Source: Chondrosia reniformis (lineage: Eukaryota > Porifera > Demospongiae > Chondrillida > Chondrillidae). Taken from it: 64,000 nucleotides of DNA. Positions 31,901 to 43,300 of the stretch are shown here, in pieces. Position 1 is the first letter of the stretch. Every line of letters begins with the position of its first letter. Made by a program: the position numbers and the translations under genes. The notes under the pieces are model-generated. The model saw only the letters and a program-made list of their open reading frames with translations. It had not been told where the DNA came from and made no database searches. The DNA is taken from NCBI GenBank assembly GCA_947172415.1, contig OX359193.1, positions 8,085,501 to 8,149,500 on the forward strand. Direction: 5' to 3'.

Positions 31901-34704
31901 GCAACTACAGAATTTCATAATATTGTTGTAAGTTTAACTGAGTAATGACGTTTTGTCTAAGTTAATTGCCATATTAATAGAGTATAATAGTTCACGAAGG
32001 TTGATAATTCATGATATTCATTGACCTACCTAAGAGCCTGTGCACTTAAATCACACTAGGGTGGCCTTGCCTAAGAGCCCATGCACTTAAGTCACACTAA
32101 GGTGGCCTTGCCTAAGAGCCCATGCACTTAAATTATGCGTATGTATATGTAACATGTGATTACTGTATTTCCTGGAATATTTTCCGCCTTGATTTCTCTC
32201 CATCCTGAAATTGTGGCCTCTCCAATATTGAGAATTTTAATTCCTGCCCTCAAATAAGACCTACACTTTATACAAAAAGATGATGCTTCAAGTCAAACAA
32301 GTTCAAATTGGTAATAAATAAAGACTATAATTACAATCATTTACACATTAACTAAGGGCCCATGTGTTTAAATCACTGAAGTGGCCCATTATCCCGTATA
32401 TGGTTATTATATAAGAATGTAAAAGCCCCAATCTTTAGTGATTCTACCTGATTTTATAGGATCTTATCGACAGCTTCACTGGAGAAGGCAGATTGGTGCA
32501 TACTACATCACTACAGTCAAATGAAGATAACAGCACAAAAGCTGAAAATACCCTTGCCTTTTTGAAGCAGTACACCGTTGAATTTAGCCAAGCCTTTGCC
32601 AAGCTGCTCACGGCACTCATCCTAAAACCAGTCACTGATGAAAGAAGGCAGGTCTACTCTTTGAAGAATATTCTGAAGGAGAGACTGCAGTTTACAAGCG
32701 AAATTGCCAAGGCTTTGTTAGTGAGAAGGATTATGTTGCCCACTCTTCTAGCCCTGGGATCACATCATGACCTGGACCTTCCTCAGGAAGATCTGAACTA
32801 CTTGATTCAAGTCTGCAGAAAGCATTCTGATGACATGTCCACACGAATGTCTTGTGGACAGTCCTATCCTGTTCAAGGAATGTTCAAGTCATACTTTTTC
32901 AGTGAGTTACTTACTTAAAATCAGGATAGGTCCAGTTCACATTTGGTTAGATGTAGCAGTCACTGCTGTGTGTGCATTGTACACATTAAGCTACATATAC
33001 GGTTTTACGTATGATGTGAGTAATCATTTACATTTACTTTCCTTAGTTTTGAAAGTGATCATTCTGGTATTTTCAAAGAATATGACAGCCTTGCATTGGC
33101 AGATGTTAGTTGAAAGCATTAATCTTCTTAGTATCAGGGATAAAGCCTTTTCTATTAAGAAGACAAAAAGGAGTACCCAAGATGTATACTCCTTAGAAAA
33201 TTCGGATCAACTTCAGTACTACCAAGAATTTCTTACATTTGTTGAGGAGTTTGTAATGGTATATCCCACTCCAGTTTGCCTATACCTCTGGAGCTCTTTG
33301 AGGATCGTTGAGAAAGGCCTGCATGAGATAAAGGTAGACCTTGAAAGTCGTCTAAGCACTGCTCAGTCCCAAACAGGGAGGGAGGAACTACTCTCCAGCC
33401 AGTATCAAGACTACAGTGAGGAACTACAAGAGCAGTACCACACTGTGGCTCATTGTATTGAGCAATGTGAGGGGATTATAGATGCTTTTTTCGAAGATAA
33501 AGACCAGCTAAGTGTGGTTGAGTTACTGGAGGGACTGGAAACAGATTTGTATAACAATATTTACTTCTTTGATGACATTTTACCGAGCAACAAAGGAGAA
33601 GCTGAAATTGGCATAAAACAGAGATCCCCCTCAATCTCTGATTATTTGGTCAGAAAGAAGAGGGAGATCTTTGCAACTCTGGGTACTTCTTTATCTCGTG
33701 CCACAGGAGAAGAAAGTGATAGCCTTGAAGGTAGATCTGTTTCTGTAGCCTCCGGAAGAATTAGAAAGAGATCTCAAGCTAATCAAAGAGCCATCCCAAA
33801 GATTGATTCAGACACTGGATCTCATGTAGAAGGTAGATCTGTTTCTGTAGCCTCCGGAAGAATTAGAAAGAGATCTCAAGCTAATCAAAGAGCCATCCCA
33901 AAGATTGATTCAGACACTGGATCTCATGTATCAGAACAAAGCCACACTTCAGTGGGCAGTAAGCAAAGAGTTCGTTCCCCAAAAAGGGCCCTAGGAAAGC
34001 CACTTCTTGATTATAAAGCAGCCTCATCTGAGTCTGAAGATGAATTTAAGCTAGACAAAAAACTTCGTACTAAAAAGACTAACAAAGGACGAAGGCCTGG
34101 ACTTCCCCCAAAAGGCACTTGTTATGAAGCAGACACTGAAGGTGTGTCACATGCCTTTCATGTACAAGTAGAAATACATGACTCAAATAGTCTCTCTCAT
34201 CAAAAGGGTTCTGGCAAACCAAGATCCCTTTCATCAGTTGAGCCGCCAATGGAAAGATTAGATATTGACACTGTGAGCAGGAAGCTATCAGATACATCCA
34301 ATCAGCCCCAGAATGTTTCTTTATTACACGTACAGTCTGCATCAGATCATGACATAGGCTCTGCTACCTCTGTTAATTCTAAGCCGAGATCACCTTCCCC
34401 AATGTTAATTAGCCATAAAGCCCGTAATCCAAAGAGAATGGACAGCGATTCATCCACGATGACATATGGAGAATCAATAGATAAGGAAGATTTAGAAAAG
34501 TCTGAAATGGCCAAGAAACATATTTTGCAGAAGAGCATGGCAATTCAAGAAGATCAATCTATTTCATCTCCCGCAGAGAGGGACAGCGAAGTGGAAATGG
34601 TAGAGTCTCCTACAAGTGGCCAGCGACATCCATTGTTACCAGGGGACCATTTTCCTGGCCCAGGTGCGGTCATACAGAGCAATCCAGAAATTGAGGATAC
34701 GTAA
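19911..34704 (+). CDS. UNC80: UNC80, NALCN channel complex subunit
   Basis: Large HEAT-like scaffold that in animals binds the NALCN sodium-leak channel with UNC79 and supports its surface function. Twenty in-frame exons: 19911-21194, 22565-23041, 23409-23612, 23922-24039, 25132-26527, 26700-26907, 27084-27377, 27453-27537, 27601-27764, 27897-28086, 28147-28277, 28584-28755, 29090-29313, 29532-30197, 30371-30609, 30797-30937, 31179-31442, 31714-31927, 32460-32901, 33047-34704. They give about 2856 aa (human about 3258). Family landmarks are AEPGTLPQPDLLASLL, VFVECAHFVHQ, VAACQLLYEIT, LWNLRNQVMPRI with LPTPKLG, YPRIPAEAAHYLYNHL and LKDLPSFPRKAL. The N-terminal exon is divergent and less certain as to start. 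The intron after 26527 uses GC-AG. The C-terminal tail is Ser-rich, low-complexity and carries a recent 34-aa duplication. Confidence 0.95.
21811..21997. repeat. 18-bp repeats followed by inverted copies (UNC80 intron 1)
   Basis: About nine direct copies of CCATAGTTCTTCAGTGTA (21811-21955) are followed by reverse-complement copies (ACTGAAGAACTATGGTATAC, 21967-21997). The intronic RNA can fold back on itself. Confidence 0.9.
24080..24529 (+). repeat. 50-bp minisatellite, 9 copies (UNC80 intron 4)
   Basis: Nine head-to-tail 50-bp units (AAAGCTAAGATACCTTAGTT at their start) that are nearly identical; one copy has CTATGAT for CTAAGAT. The lack of divergence implies recent expansion and probable length polymorphism. 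Confidence 0.95.
24966..25072 (+). repeat. ~32-bp tandem repeat, 3 copies (UNC80 intron 4)
   Basis: Three copies of GAATAGAGGGACTGCAAAGG followed by GGGAGGGGCTGA, ending about 60 bp before the exon-5 acceptor. The units are G-rich on the sense strand. Confidence 0.9.
28760..28957 (+). repeat. TGTGTA/TATG microsatellite (UNC80 intron 12)
   Basis: About 200 bp of interleaved GTATGTGT units immediately after the exon-12 donor. Long open frames here on both strands are repeat artefacts. Confidence 0.95.
32035..32130 (+). repeat. ~46-bp repeat, 2-3 copies (UNC80 intron 18)
   Basis: CTAAGAGCC(T/C)(G/A)TGCACTTAAATCACACTA-type unit with GGTGGCCTTGC, repeated in tandem. A degraded fourth match (CTAAGGGCCCATGTGTTTAA) lies near 32351. 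Confidence 0.8.
33727..33930 (+). repeat. 102-bp perfect tandem duplication inside UNC80 exon 20
   Basis: 33727-33828 and 33829-33930 are identical in DNA. They encode two copies of a 34-aa segment starting EGRSVSVASGRIRKRS, at about residues 2532-2599. The frame is kept. Confidence 0.95.
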
Positions 34705-35136
34705 TATTGTACTCAACATATATGATAGTTTCTAGCATGATACATTCTATTCTATTGTTAATGTATTGTTAACTTTGTCTTATTTGAAATGAAAGTTCAT
34801 TGACAATTTGATGAGCACTTTGCAATTATATACAAAAATTACCCTTTATTATTGGGTACTTCATAATATAATAGATCATGAATGAACATAATAGGAGACT
34901 ATTCATATTCAGCACATAATATGTCATGCTAAAAAAAGAAGTTATTTATACTAGTCCAATGTGCAGTGTATCACTATTTGTGCAACTGTCTCTGTACCAT
35001 GATCCTTAAAATGGATTTTTGTTTTTTTAGGCTTAAATATGCAATGAAACTGAAAAACTTCATATTATAAATTCATATAGTATATATATATATTCTGTAA
35101 ATTAATGCCAAACACCGTGTAAGTTATATAGATCAA
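34705..35136. other. Intergenic region, UNC80 3' flank
   Basis: AT-rich. It holds the UNC80 3' UTR region and a 51-bp fragment similar to the downstream membrane-protein gene (34951-35001). There is no other supported gene. Confidence 0.6.
34951..35001 (+). pseudogene. Fragment similar to the downstream seven-membrane-segment gene
   Basis: CTAGTCCAATGTGCAG plus a following GTGTATCA(C/G)TATTTGTGCAACTG-type segment matches coding DNA at 36599-36659, with an internal loss of about 9-10 bp and a few substitutions. It lies about 200 bp upstream of that gene's start in a non-coding stretch. It is a relic of a partial duplication. Confidence 0.6.
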
Positions 35137-37159
35137 ATGTACTGTAGGTGTAAAGTGAGGTTAGCCTCTATTCTGTTCCTTGTTACTGGTCTATCAGTGT
35201 TTCCAGTGTCTCATCAGAACACTGAGAAATGCATTGACTCCTTCAGTGAATTTGAGAATGAAACAATTTGGAGAAACCAAGAAAATGTTAACAAACTGTT
35301 TCAAAACTTTTATGCAACCAACAAACCTTTACCTCTGTCTGTCCAAATTCAGTTCTTCCACCAGTTCCAAAATGGCAGCAGACTATTAGTCAAGACTAAA
35401 GAAAAGTGTCTTAAGAGTGAAGCATGGCTGTGGCTCTCATCTTCTCTCTACCTCTCAATTGAACCAACTAAATTGAATATGTATGCCCTTTGCACGCTCT
35501 CCTATTTTCAGTTTTGGAGCCCACCAACAGTGGAGCTTCTCGTACCACTGCCTTGTAGGGATGTACGGGTAGAGCTATTAAGTGAAACTGTAAAGAAAGT
35601 AAGTTTAGGATATAATTTACATTAATATGTAACAGATACTGTTTGATTTAAGTACTGTACATGCATAAGGAATATATTTGATTATAATGTCAACCTATAA
35701 ATGGTATTTATCATAAAGCTGTGGTCTTATTATATATAGGATTATATACATGCCATTAAATAGAAATTAGGAGAAAATCTAAACTATAGCTACATATACG
35801 TGAATACATATAATTTCATTACATAAATAATGTAAAAGAATGCCTGGCCCAGAATATAAGAGAATTTGGAATTGAAATAATTTTTAATATGCAACAGCTA
35901 TATATATATAGCTATATATATAGCCAACCAAATACCATGCACTTAAAGAATTTTAATGTACAATTAATATATATACGTACATGCATGTACGTATAAAATG
36001 TTTGTCACATATAAGGAGTTAATTTTCATTTCATTATTATATATAGCTACAGACTTATGCTTTAGGTCAGTATAAAGATGGAGATCTTGGAGATAACTTG
36101 GGGTTTGTTACATGGGGATGTGGTGACAATCCTACACATACCCTATATGAAGATATCTCAAGCAAGCCGTTAACATCAATGCAAAAAATTGCAAAATATA
36201 ATTCATATTTCTTGACTCCAGGAGTATTTCTTCAAGCTGTTTTTCTTGTTTTCATTCACTGCATATATTGTAATACAAATCTACAATGGATTGCTGCTAA
36301 GACTCACGATAAGGCTTATAGGTACTATGGATTAATTTGGAGTTTTGCAACTGTTTCACTTCTAGGTAGCATTGGTCTCTTATGTTACAATGGAGTACTT
36401 ATTAAGATCCTAATACTTTCAAAAGAACCAAGCCTAACTGCAATGGGTTACACCCAAATGACACTCATGGCTATTATGATGATACTTGAATTACTTGTAT
36501 CTATCTTGATGGGAATTAGACTTAATCTTCAAACTCCAGCTATCTTTATAGTCTGTATAAAGATCTTGTGTTGCTGTAGTGAAGTGAAAGCCCAAAAACT
36601 AGTCCAATGTGCAGCTGTTTATAGTGTATCAGTATTTGTGCAACTGGCTCTGTACCATGTAGACTGCATTTTGTTGGCCTTATTGTCTAATCCTCCTCTA
36701 GTCATCTCTTCCTGCTTAGTTTACATTTTTGCTTTATTTTGTGCTGTGCACTTTATGTCTGTTTTCTTTACTTTGGGAAAACTTAACAGCCAAAGACAGC
36801 GAAAGAGAAAGTCTGTCTGCAAACTATTCTTTGGCACTGCACAAATAGTAGCATTTACTACCCTGTTTGTGACTGCATTGTGTTTTGGATTTATCATTGG
36901 TGCATCTGGAGCAATGTCCAGCTATGGTTCACATACAAGGGGGCCCATTCCGACACTCACTGCAATTATAACTCCTTTTCTGTTTGCCGGGCTGGGATAC
37001 TTGTTGAAGAAGGGAAGCTCTCACTGGTTGAAGTCTTATGATATGGATATTTCAGAGAATTCAGTACTTGTAAGCAGCTCAAATGGTGTGCATACAAGGA
37101 GGGTGCAAGGTTGTCAATTTATTCTTAGTAACAGCAGTCAATATGAAGATATACCTTAA
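35137..37159 (+). CDS. Secreted-start protein with ~7 transmembrane segments, unrecognised receptor-like
   Basis: Two exons, 35137-35598 and 36047-37159 (acceptor could also be 36053), giving about 524 aa. It has a signal peptide (LASILFLVTGLSVFP), then about 190 residues outside the membrane with Cys and N-glycosylation motifs (ENETIW, NGSR). About seven hydrophobic segments follow, starting FLTPGVFLQAVFLVFIHCIY and ending LTAIITPFLFAGLGYLL, with a basic loop (SQRQRKRKSVCK) before the sixth. The tail is short and Ser/Tyr-containing. The topology fits a G-protein-coupled receptor or similar, but no family signature (DRY, NPxxY) is evident. It lies between UNC80 and TOPBP1 in the same orientation. 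Confidence 0.7.
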
Positions 37160-37314
37160 AACTGCATGCATTACTGAGTGAATCAATGAATAGATCATTA
37201 ACTTTTTGCATACTTTCGGATACATTATCATTCTCAAGTAGTTATTCTTAAATATTACATATATTATATATTATATACGGATTTCGAAGTAGTAGGCGTG
37301 GTCCAATTCTTGAA

Positions 37315-40300
37315 ATGGCGGCAGGTTAGTACATATATGTATATAATGATAATTTTACTGCATACTCAATCGTTTATCTTAAACTTATTACGTGTGTCTT
37401 AGCTTTAGTTAAAATTCGTGTGGTTCAAACTGTTGGCAATTCAAATTTCTGGCTTTCCAAAGCATCTAAGGTAACTAAGTATAGTATTTCCCTTTCTATA
37501 GATAAGTATTCCTTATGCATATAGAATACATTACCACGCTTTGAAATTGTAGTCGTAGTGCTAGAAATATATATTTGAAGTTTTCCGATTTCAGCGTACA
37601 ATGTCATCCAGCCACACTAGTAGTTTTAAATGTTTATATGATGACTCCCTTGAGCAACTAGGACCTACGTATCCATGGTAACTCAGTGCAATACATATAT
37701 AGTGGTTTGCCAGTACTAGCTGACTATTTAACACTGGTATTGTTAGCTCTTGGAGGACCACAAGTATCATGTTGAGTGGATGGATGGTATAGAGTCACAA
37801 GAACTTATTAATGAGGACTACACTTACATATTGGAGACATTTGACTGTCCCTGCTACAAGCTACTTCACGGGAGATGCAGGTTTGTTTGTTTGTTTATAG
37901 GAGCACTAGTCAACTGAACTGTTTACTGTGTCATCCCATAGTCACACATCTTGTGACCAGTAGATGTATATTATATAGTCCCATGTATGGAATCAATTCT
38001 GTTGCCATGGCAACTCCACCATTAGGAGCAAGTGTATAATATAATAGTGTTTGTATTCCTGTTGTAATACCCCAAAAGTCTGGCTATGAGGGATTAACTA
38101 ACTTGCTCTGCTACAGGATACTGGGAGCGCCTGCTGTTGTGGGCTACCTTGAGAGGGGAAGGAAACTTCCTGTAACAACCAATCAGCAATCAGTCTATGC
38201 TCTGTCAATGTCCAGTGTGCATATCACTTGTACAAGCGTACCTCGCGAGACTAGGGTAAGGAGGGCACAAACTTGGACAGGGGTTGCGCAATCTTGTGTA
38301 AAGGTTGCACAATCTCACTCTTTGTGTTTCCTTTCTATTTATAGAAGGTGTTGTTTGAGAGAGTGAGACAGATGGGCGGAGTGGCAGATGGAGATCTCAC
38401 TAAACGGACCACACATCTCATTTGTGGAGAAGTGCAGTCTCTAAAATACAAGGTTCTAGTGTGGCGCTGTCTACTGTATTCTGTGACACATGTACTATTG
38501 TATAGTACATATGAGACACATATAGTAGTGTATACATCTATAGATTGCTATTAAAGCTGGTATTCCAGTCATGTTACCATCCTGGATCGATCATGCATGG
38601 CATCTGACTGTTACATCCAACCAAATCATTGATGCAACCTCGGAGGATATAGTAAGTTCTCTTTGTGGATTACATGTCTGCTGCTGCATGAAGCAGCACT
38701 GTCACGAGGCCTGAGCTTAGTTAATGGTAGTCCTTCACTGCGATCTCTTTTACGTAGATGAAGGAGCACATGTGTGGTGTATTTCAAGGACTTGTGGTGT
38801 GCGTTACTGGTTTTGCTGTTGATAAGAGAAAGGAGATACAAGACCTTACAAAACATAATGGTACAGAACATGTTATGTGTATTGTAGCTTATGTATGTAT
38901 GTAGTGGTCCTAAAGTATGTATATGTAATGATGATGATGATGGTGATGATGAAACATTATTACTCAAGCTGTGATATAACATCAACTGTAACATTAATGG
39001 TCTATCTAGGCTGAGCAATGTAATAGTGTGTGTGTGTGTGTGTGTAATGTTCGTCTCTATGTACATATATACAGGAGGCACCTATTCAGGGGAGATGAAG
39101 AAGGATGACTGTACTCATCTCTTAGTGGACGCACCCAAGGGCCAGAAATATGAGTTTGCAAGGAAATGGCAGTTAGCAACAGTTCATTCAAGAGTTAGCT
39201 TTAGTGTAGCATGTCCCTTTATTGCTATCATTAACTTGTTAGGGTTGTGTGTTAGTTACACCTCTTGCTTCCTTGAAGTGGTTCTTTGACTCCTTGAAGG
39301 CGGGGGTGTGTCTGCCAGAGGAGGGCTATCTGGTCCGCCCCCCTGACCCGGAGCCCACCAGCGTCAGCCACTCCCAACCCTGGGCTGTGCTTCTGAGTGA
39401 ATTTACACCTTCAAGCAATATCAACACGTCACTTCTGGAAGGATTAAGGGTTAGATGTTTGCATTTGTGTAAATGTAAATACGTATCTGAGTTTTCTAAT
39501 GTATTTTGAACGAAAACTTCCTTTCTGCATGCATTTCAGAGTCTTAACTTATCAATATTTGAGTATTGAAAATATAGTTGAAAATGGTTACTTGTTGTGT
39601 TCAGTTTGATTATGCTTTAGACTGAAAACATTATCACTGTAATTAACTCTTGCTAATTGTGTCCATTTGGCTCTGATATGGCAATGTTACTTTGGTACCC
39701 TATAATATGCATACATATGAGTGACAATTCATATACGTACGTATGTAGATCTCCCTATACAATATCATATAATGTGCATGCTTATAGTTAATCACTACTT
39801 GTACGTTCTGTAGATATATCTCTCTGGTTTCTTGAGGCCTCACGTGGAGAAGACGACCAGTCTGATGTTGCTGTTGGGTGCCAGCAGATTGAAGCAGATC
39901 CACCCATCAGTCACACATGTTCTCATCGGCCAGGAAGAGCCCGAGGAAATGAGCAAGCTAAGAAAATTAAAGTCAAGGTGAGTGAGCCAATTAATTGTGC
40001 AACACTCTCATACATAGTTCTTTAATTTTGTTTAAACTTGTAGCTACACCATTTCCCAATAAATGTTGCTACAATGTAATGTAATAGTCTCTCTTATAAT
40101 GGTCTCTTGGTAACCAATTCCTTCGGTCAGGTAACCAATGACCTGTCTAATGCACCAGGCCCCTGACTGACCAGATTAAACAGGCTCCATTATTCATTTA
40201 TTAGAATTTATTAAATTGAGATTCAAACAATTTCATATTAATACTGTTTGTGTGTATGTTTGGTTATACAAGATTATGAATGTTGACCGTACATAATGCA

Positions 40301-43300
40301 CACCCTATGGCTGCTGGTTGTAATGGTCCAGCTAACTGATGCTCCAAGTAGTCTTTGTCACAACTTTGTCTTCTTGTTTAAAGCTTCTTTCCTGATCAGG
40401 AGCGACAACATAGTTTATTTGTTCACTTGTATCTTGTTTCTGCTGTGAATGCCTGTGGTTCCATCTCACCCTGAGGCATTGTAGTGGACTCTCCTTCCGA
40501 CCAATGTACCACTGTACTACATGCTTAGCATTGTAACATATCCCCAGCACCAGTGGGGAGAGTGCAATGATGAGAATGAGACTGAGTAAGGCGTCATCTC
40601 TACTCTCATTTGGGTTCAACTGAGCACCAGCAAATCCTGTGAGGGAGCTTAGGAAGACCAGAGATAGCAAGGTGATTGTCTCCATGTAGTTGTATTTTGG
40701 CTTCCGAAATGGTTGAAGCAGTGAATGAATAATTAGGATTGTCAGCATCATAAGTGTGAGAATGTACTGACTTCCCTGCTCAGACATTGTGAACAGCAAA
40801 GAGCTCCACAATAATAACCTGTATACCATATATAGACCAGCAAAGAAGCGCAATTTTGGCTTGTAGCATCCTTGGAAGGTGTCGAAAACTGGATCTAGTT
40901 TAGCATAGCGAGGGAGACTCTTGTTTGTGATTCTCTGAGTGATTCTTGAGAGAATGTTGTGAAGGTTTGGGTAGTAGAGAAGGGTTATGGGAAGTGCCAA
41001 TGAAACTATTACAATGGCTTTACCTGGATGAGATAGCCAGCACCATTTTTTACTTGTTTCATTTCCATAGCAACTGTGTACATACAATCTTGCTAATCTA
41101 AAACTTATTTGTATAATGTATCCATAACATATTACTAGCACAGAACCAGTTCCAGTAAGCAAGGAACCACTTTTAATATTCTTTTCTCGGAAATTACGCA
41201 CAGAACGACGAATTTTAGCCCAAATTTTGCTGCAACATAAGATAGGGCATGATTTTATGTGAATCAGCAGCCAAATGATAAGCAGATAGATCAGAATGAG
41301 GAGAACCCTGACATAACCTGTAGCAATGTATATCATCTGGCATTCTTGCAAGTTGAAAGTTCTTTCAATTTGGAGACAGGTTGATGTAACCTCTAGTGGG
41401 ATCTCGTGAAGAGACAGTACATCTGTAATGTTTTCTGTAAGACTTGGGTATCCCCTCTGATCAATCTGACTGTCCTTGCTGAAGAACTTCAGGTTGTATA
41501 CGGCCAGCTTTAAGGTCTGGTAGAAGAAGAGAAAGGAGTGACCCGGTCCTGACACCAAGTTGATGTTGAAGAGCACTATTAGTGGGACTATGACCGCGTA
41601 AGGGAGAAAGTGACCAAATGTGGTGCTTATAAAGTGGGTAAGGTTGAGTGAAGTGTTTCTCCTTTCTCCGTATTCTTCACTGTGAACGGTGTCATTTTCT
41701 GTGTGTTGTGGGGCAGCTGGTCCTGTGGACAATGTTATGACCAGCGCTACCAAGAGAGCTCTCCTCCTCACGACAGCTAACATTACCAAACTAATTCTCA
41801 CGTGCCCACTGATAAATGCCTGTATAAATAGGGAAACCTGGAAAGTTCATTAGCTATATCAGTGTTGGTCACACCTCCACTAAGTGTTCAATATAACAAT
41901 GGGCAAATTATACAGTATAGCAAAATGTTAGGGGCACCCTAGGTAGTTCATTAGGTTTGCTTTTAAAAGATGACTTTCTTTATGGGTGGAGAGGGGCATA
42001 ATATTTTCAAGGGGAAATGTCGGGGCCTCCCCTAAATGGAACCTGCTAGGTATCTCTAGCAGATTACAGAATCCCCTTAACATGTATGAAATTAAGTTAT
42101 ATTGTTTTTCCTGTAATGCGAGTTTGTGTGAGGCAATTACGTTTTTCATATCAATATTGTGCACACCTTTATTAATAAATATTCAGCTAAATGAAAAAGG
42201 GAATGAATACATGTACGTATGCACAGTAATAATAATCTCCAATAGTTGGTCAATTGTCAGTGCATCCTTAGAGCTGTATATCCATAATCCTTAAAACTTG
42301 GTGTTTAGTCACTGAATGTATTTGCTATGAATATGCTGTTGCTTCGCAAACTTGTAACTTTCACATTTGGTGGCAAGCTGTTCTCTGGAGGGACATGATA
42401 AACCTGTCCTTCCACATGTAGGTTACTCTTGTGAAACCTCTTCTTCAGTTTGTCAAGCATGTCTGTCTTTCCCCTTCTGCCATGGTACCACATAACCAAG
42501 TGGCATCCGTAGTAGAGCACTGTCACTGTTAGAGGTAGAAATGTTATTATTGCTATCAATGCGAGGACAGTCTTGGTAACTGCTGCATTCACAGCTATAA
42601 ACTGCTCAGCATCAAAGAATCCTGTCAGAGAACTAAGAAATACAAGAGCTAACAGACTAATGGTTTCCACATAATTGTAACGCATTTCCTTAAAAGGCTG
42701 CAGCAAGGCATGGATAGAAAGTATAAGCAGTAGTGTGATGGTTATAGTAAACTGGGTGAAGAGAGAGGTTTGGATGCATGTCAATATCATTCCCCAAAGG
42801 AAGATACGATAGAGAAGGTAGACCCCTGCATAAAACCGCAGCTTTGATTTGTAGTATCCTTGAAATATGTCAAAAACTGGATCTAGTTTAGCATAGCGAG
42901 GGAGACTCTTGTTTGTGATTCTCTGAGTGATTCTTGAGAGAATGTTGTGAAGGTTTGGGTAGTAGAGAAGGGTTATGGAAGCGGTTACGAGGATAATGAA
43001 AGCTATACTAGATAGTGTGATGGCAGCTCCACATGTTCCCATTGGGCGGAGCTTATTTTCCTCTTCTGTACAGTGCTGAAAATACAATAGGAAAAGTTGA
43101 AAGGTTGTCTGTACAGCGTACCCATAACAAAGCACTAGCAGAGAACATAATCCTGTCAAAATGGACCTTCTTGATAAGTTCTTATTGTGAAAGTTTCTCA
43201 AATAGCGCCTAAGTCTTGCCCAAACCTCATTGCAGCACTTCACAGGACAAGACTTTTTCATTATAAAATGCCATATGACAGCAACATAGACCAAAATTAG

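Noticed and set aside
37606-37676. Possible extra TOPBP1 exon between exons 2 and 3 (open frame with AG and GT ends)
   Set aside because: It ends in phase 2 while exon 3 needs phase 0. Skipping it joins K-A-S-K directly to L-L-E-D and aligns well with human TOPBP1.
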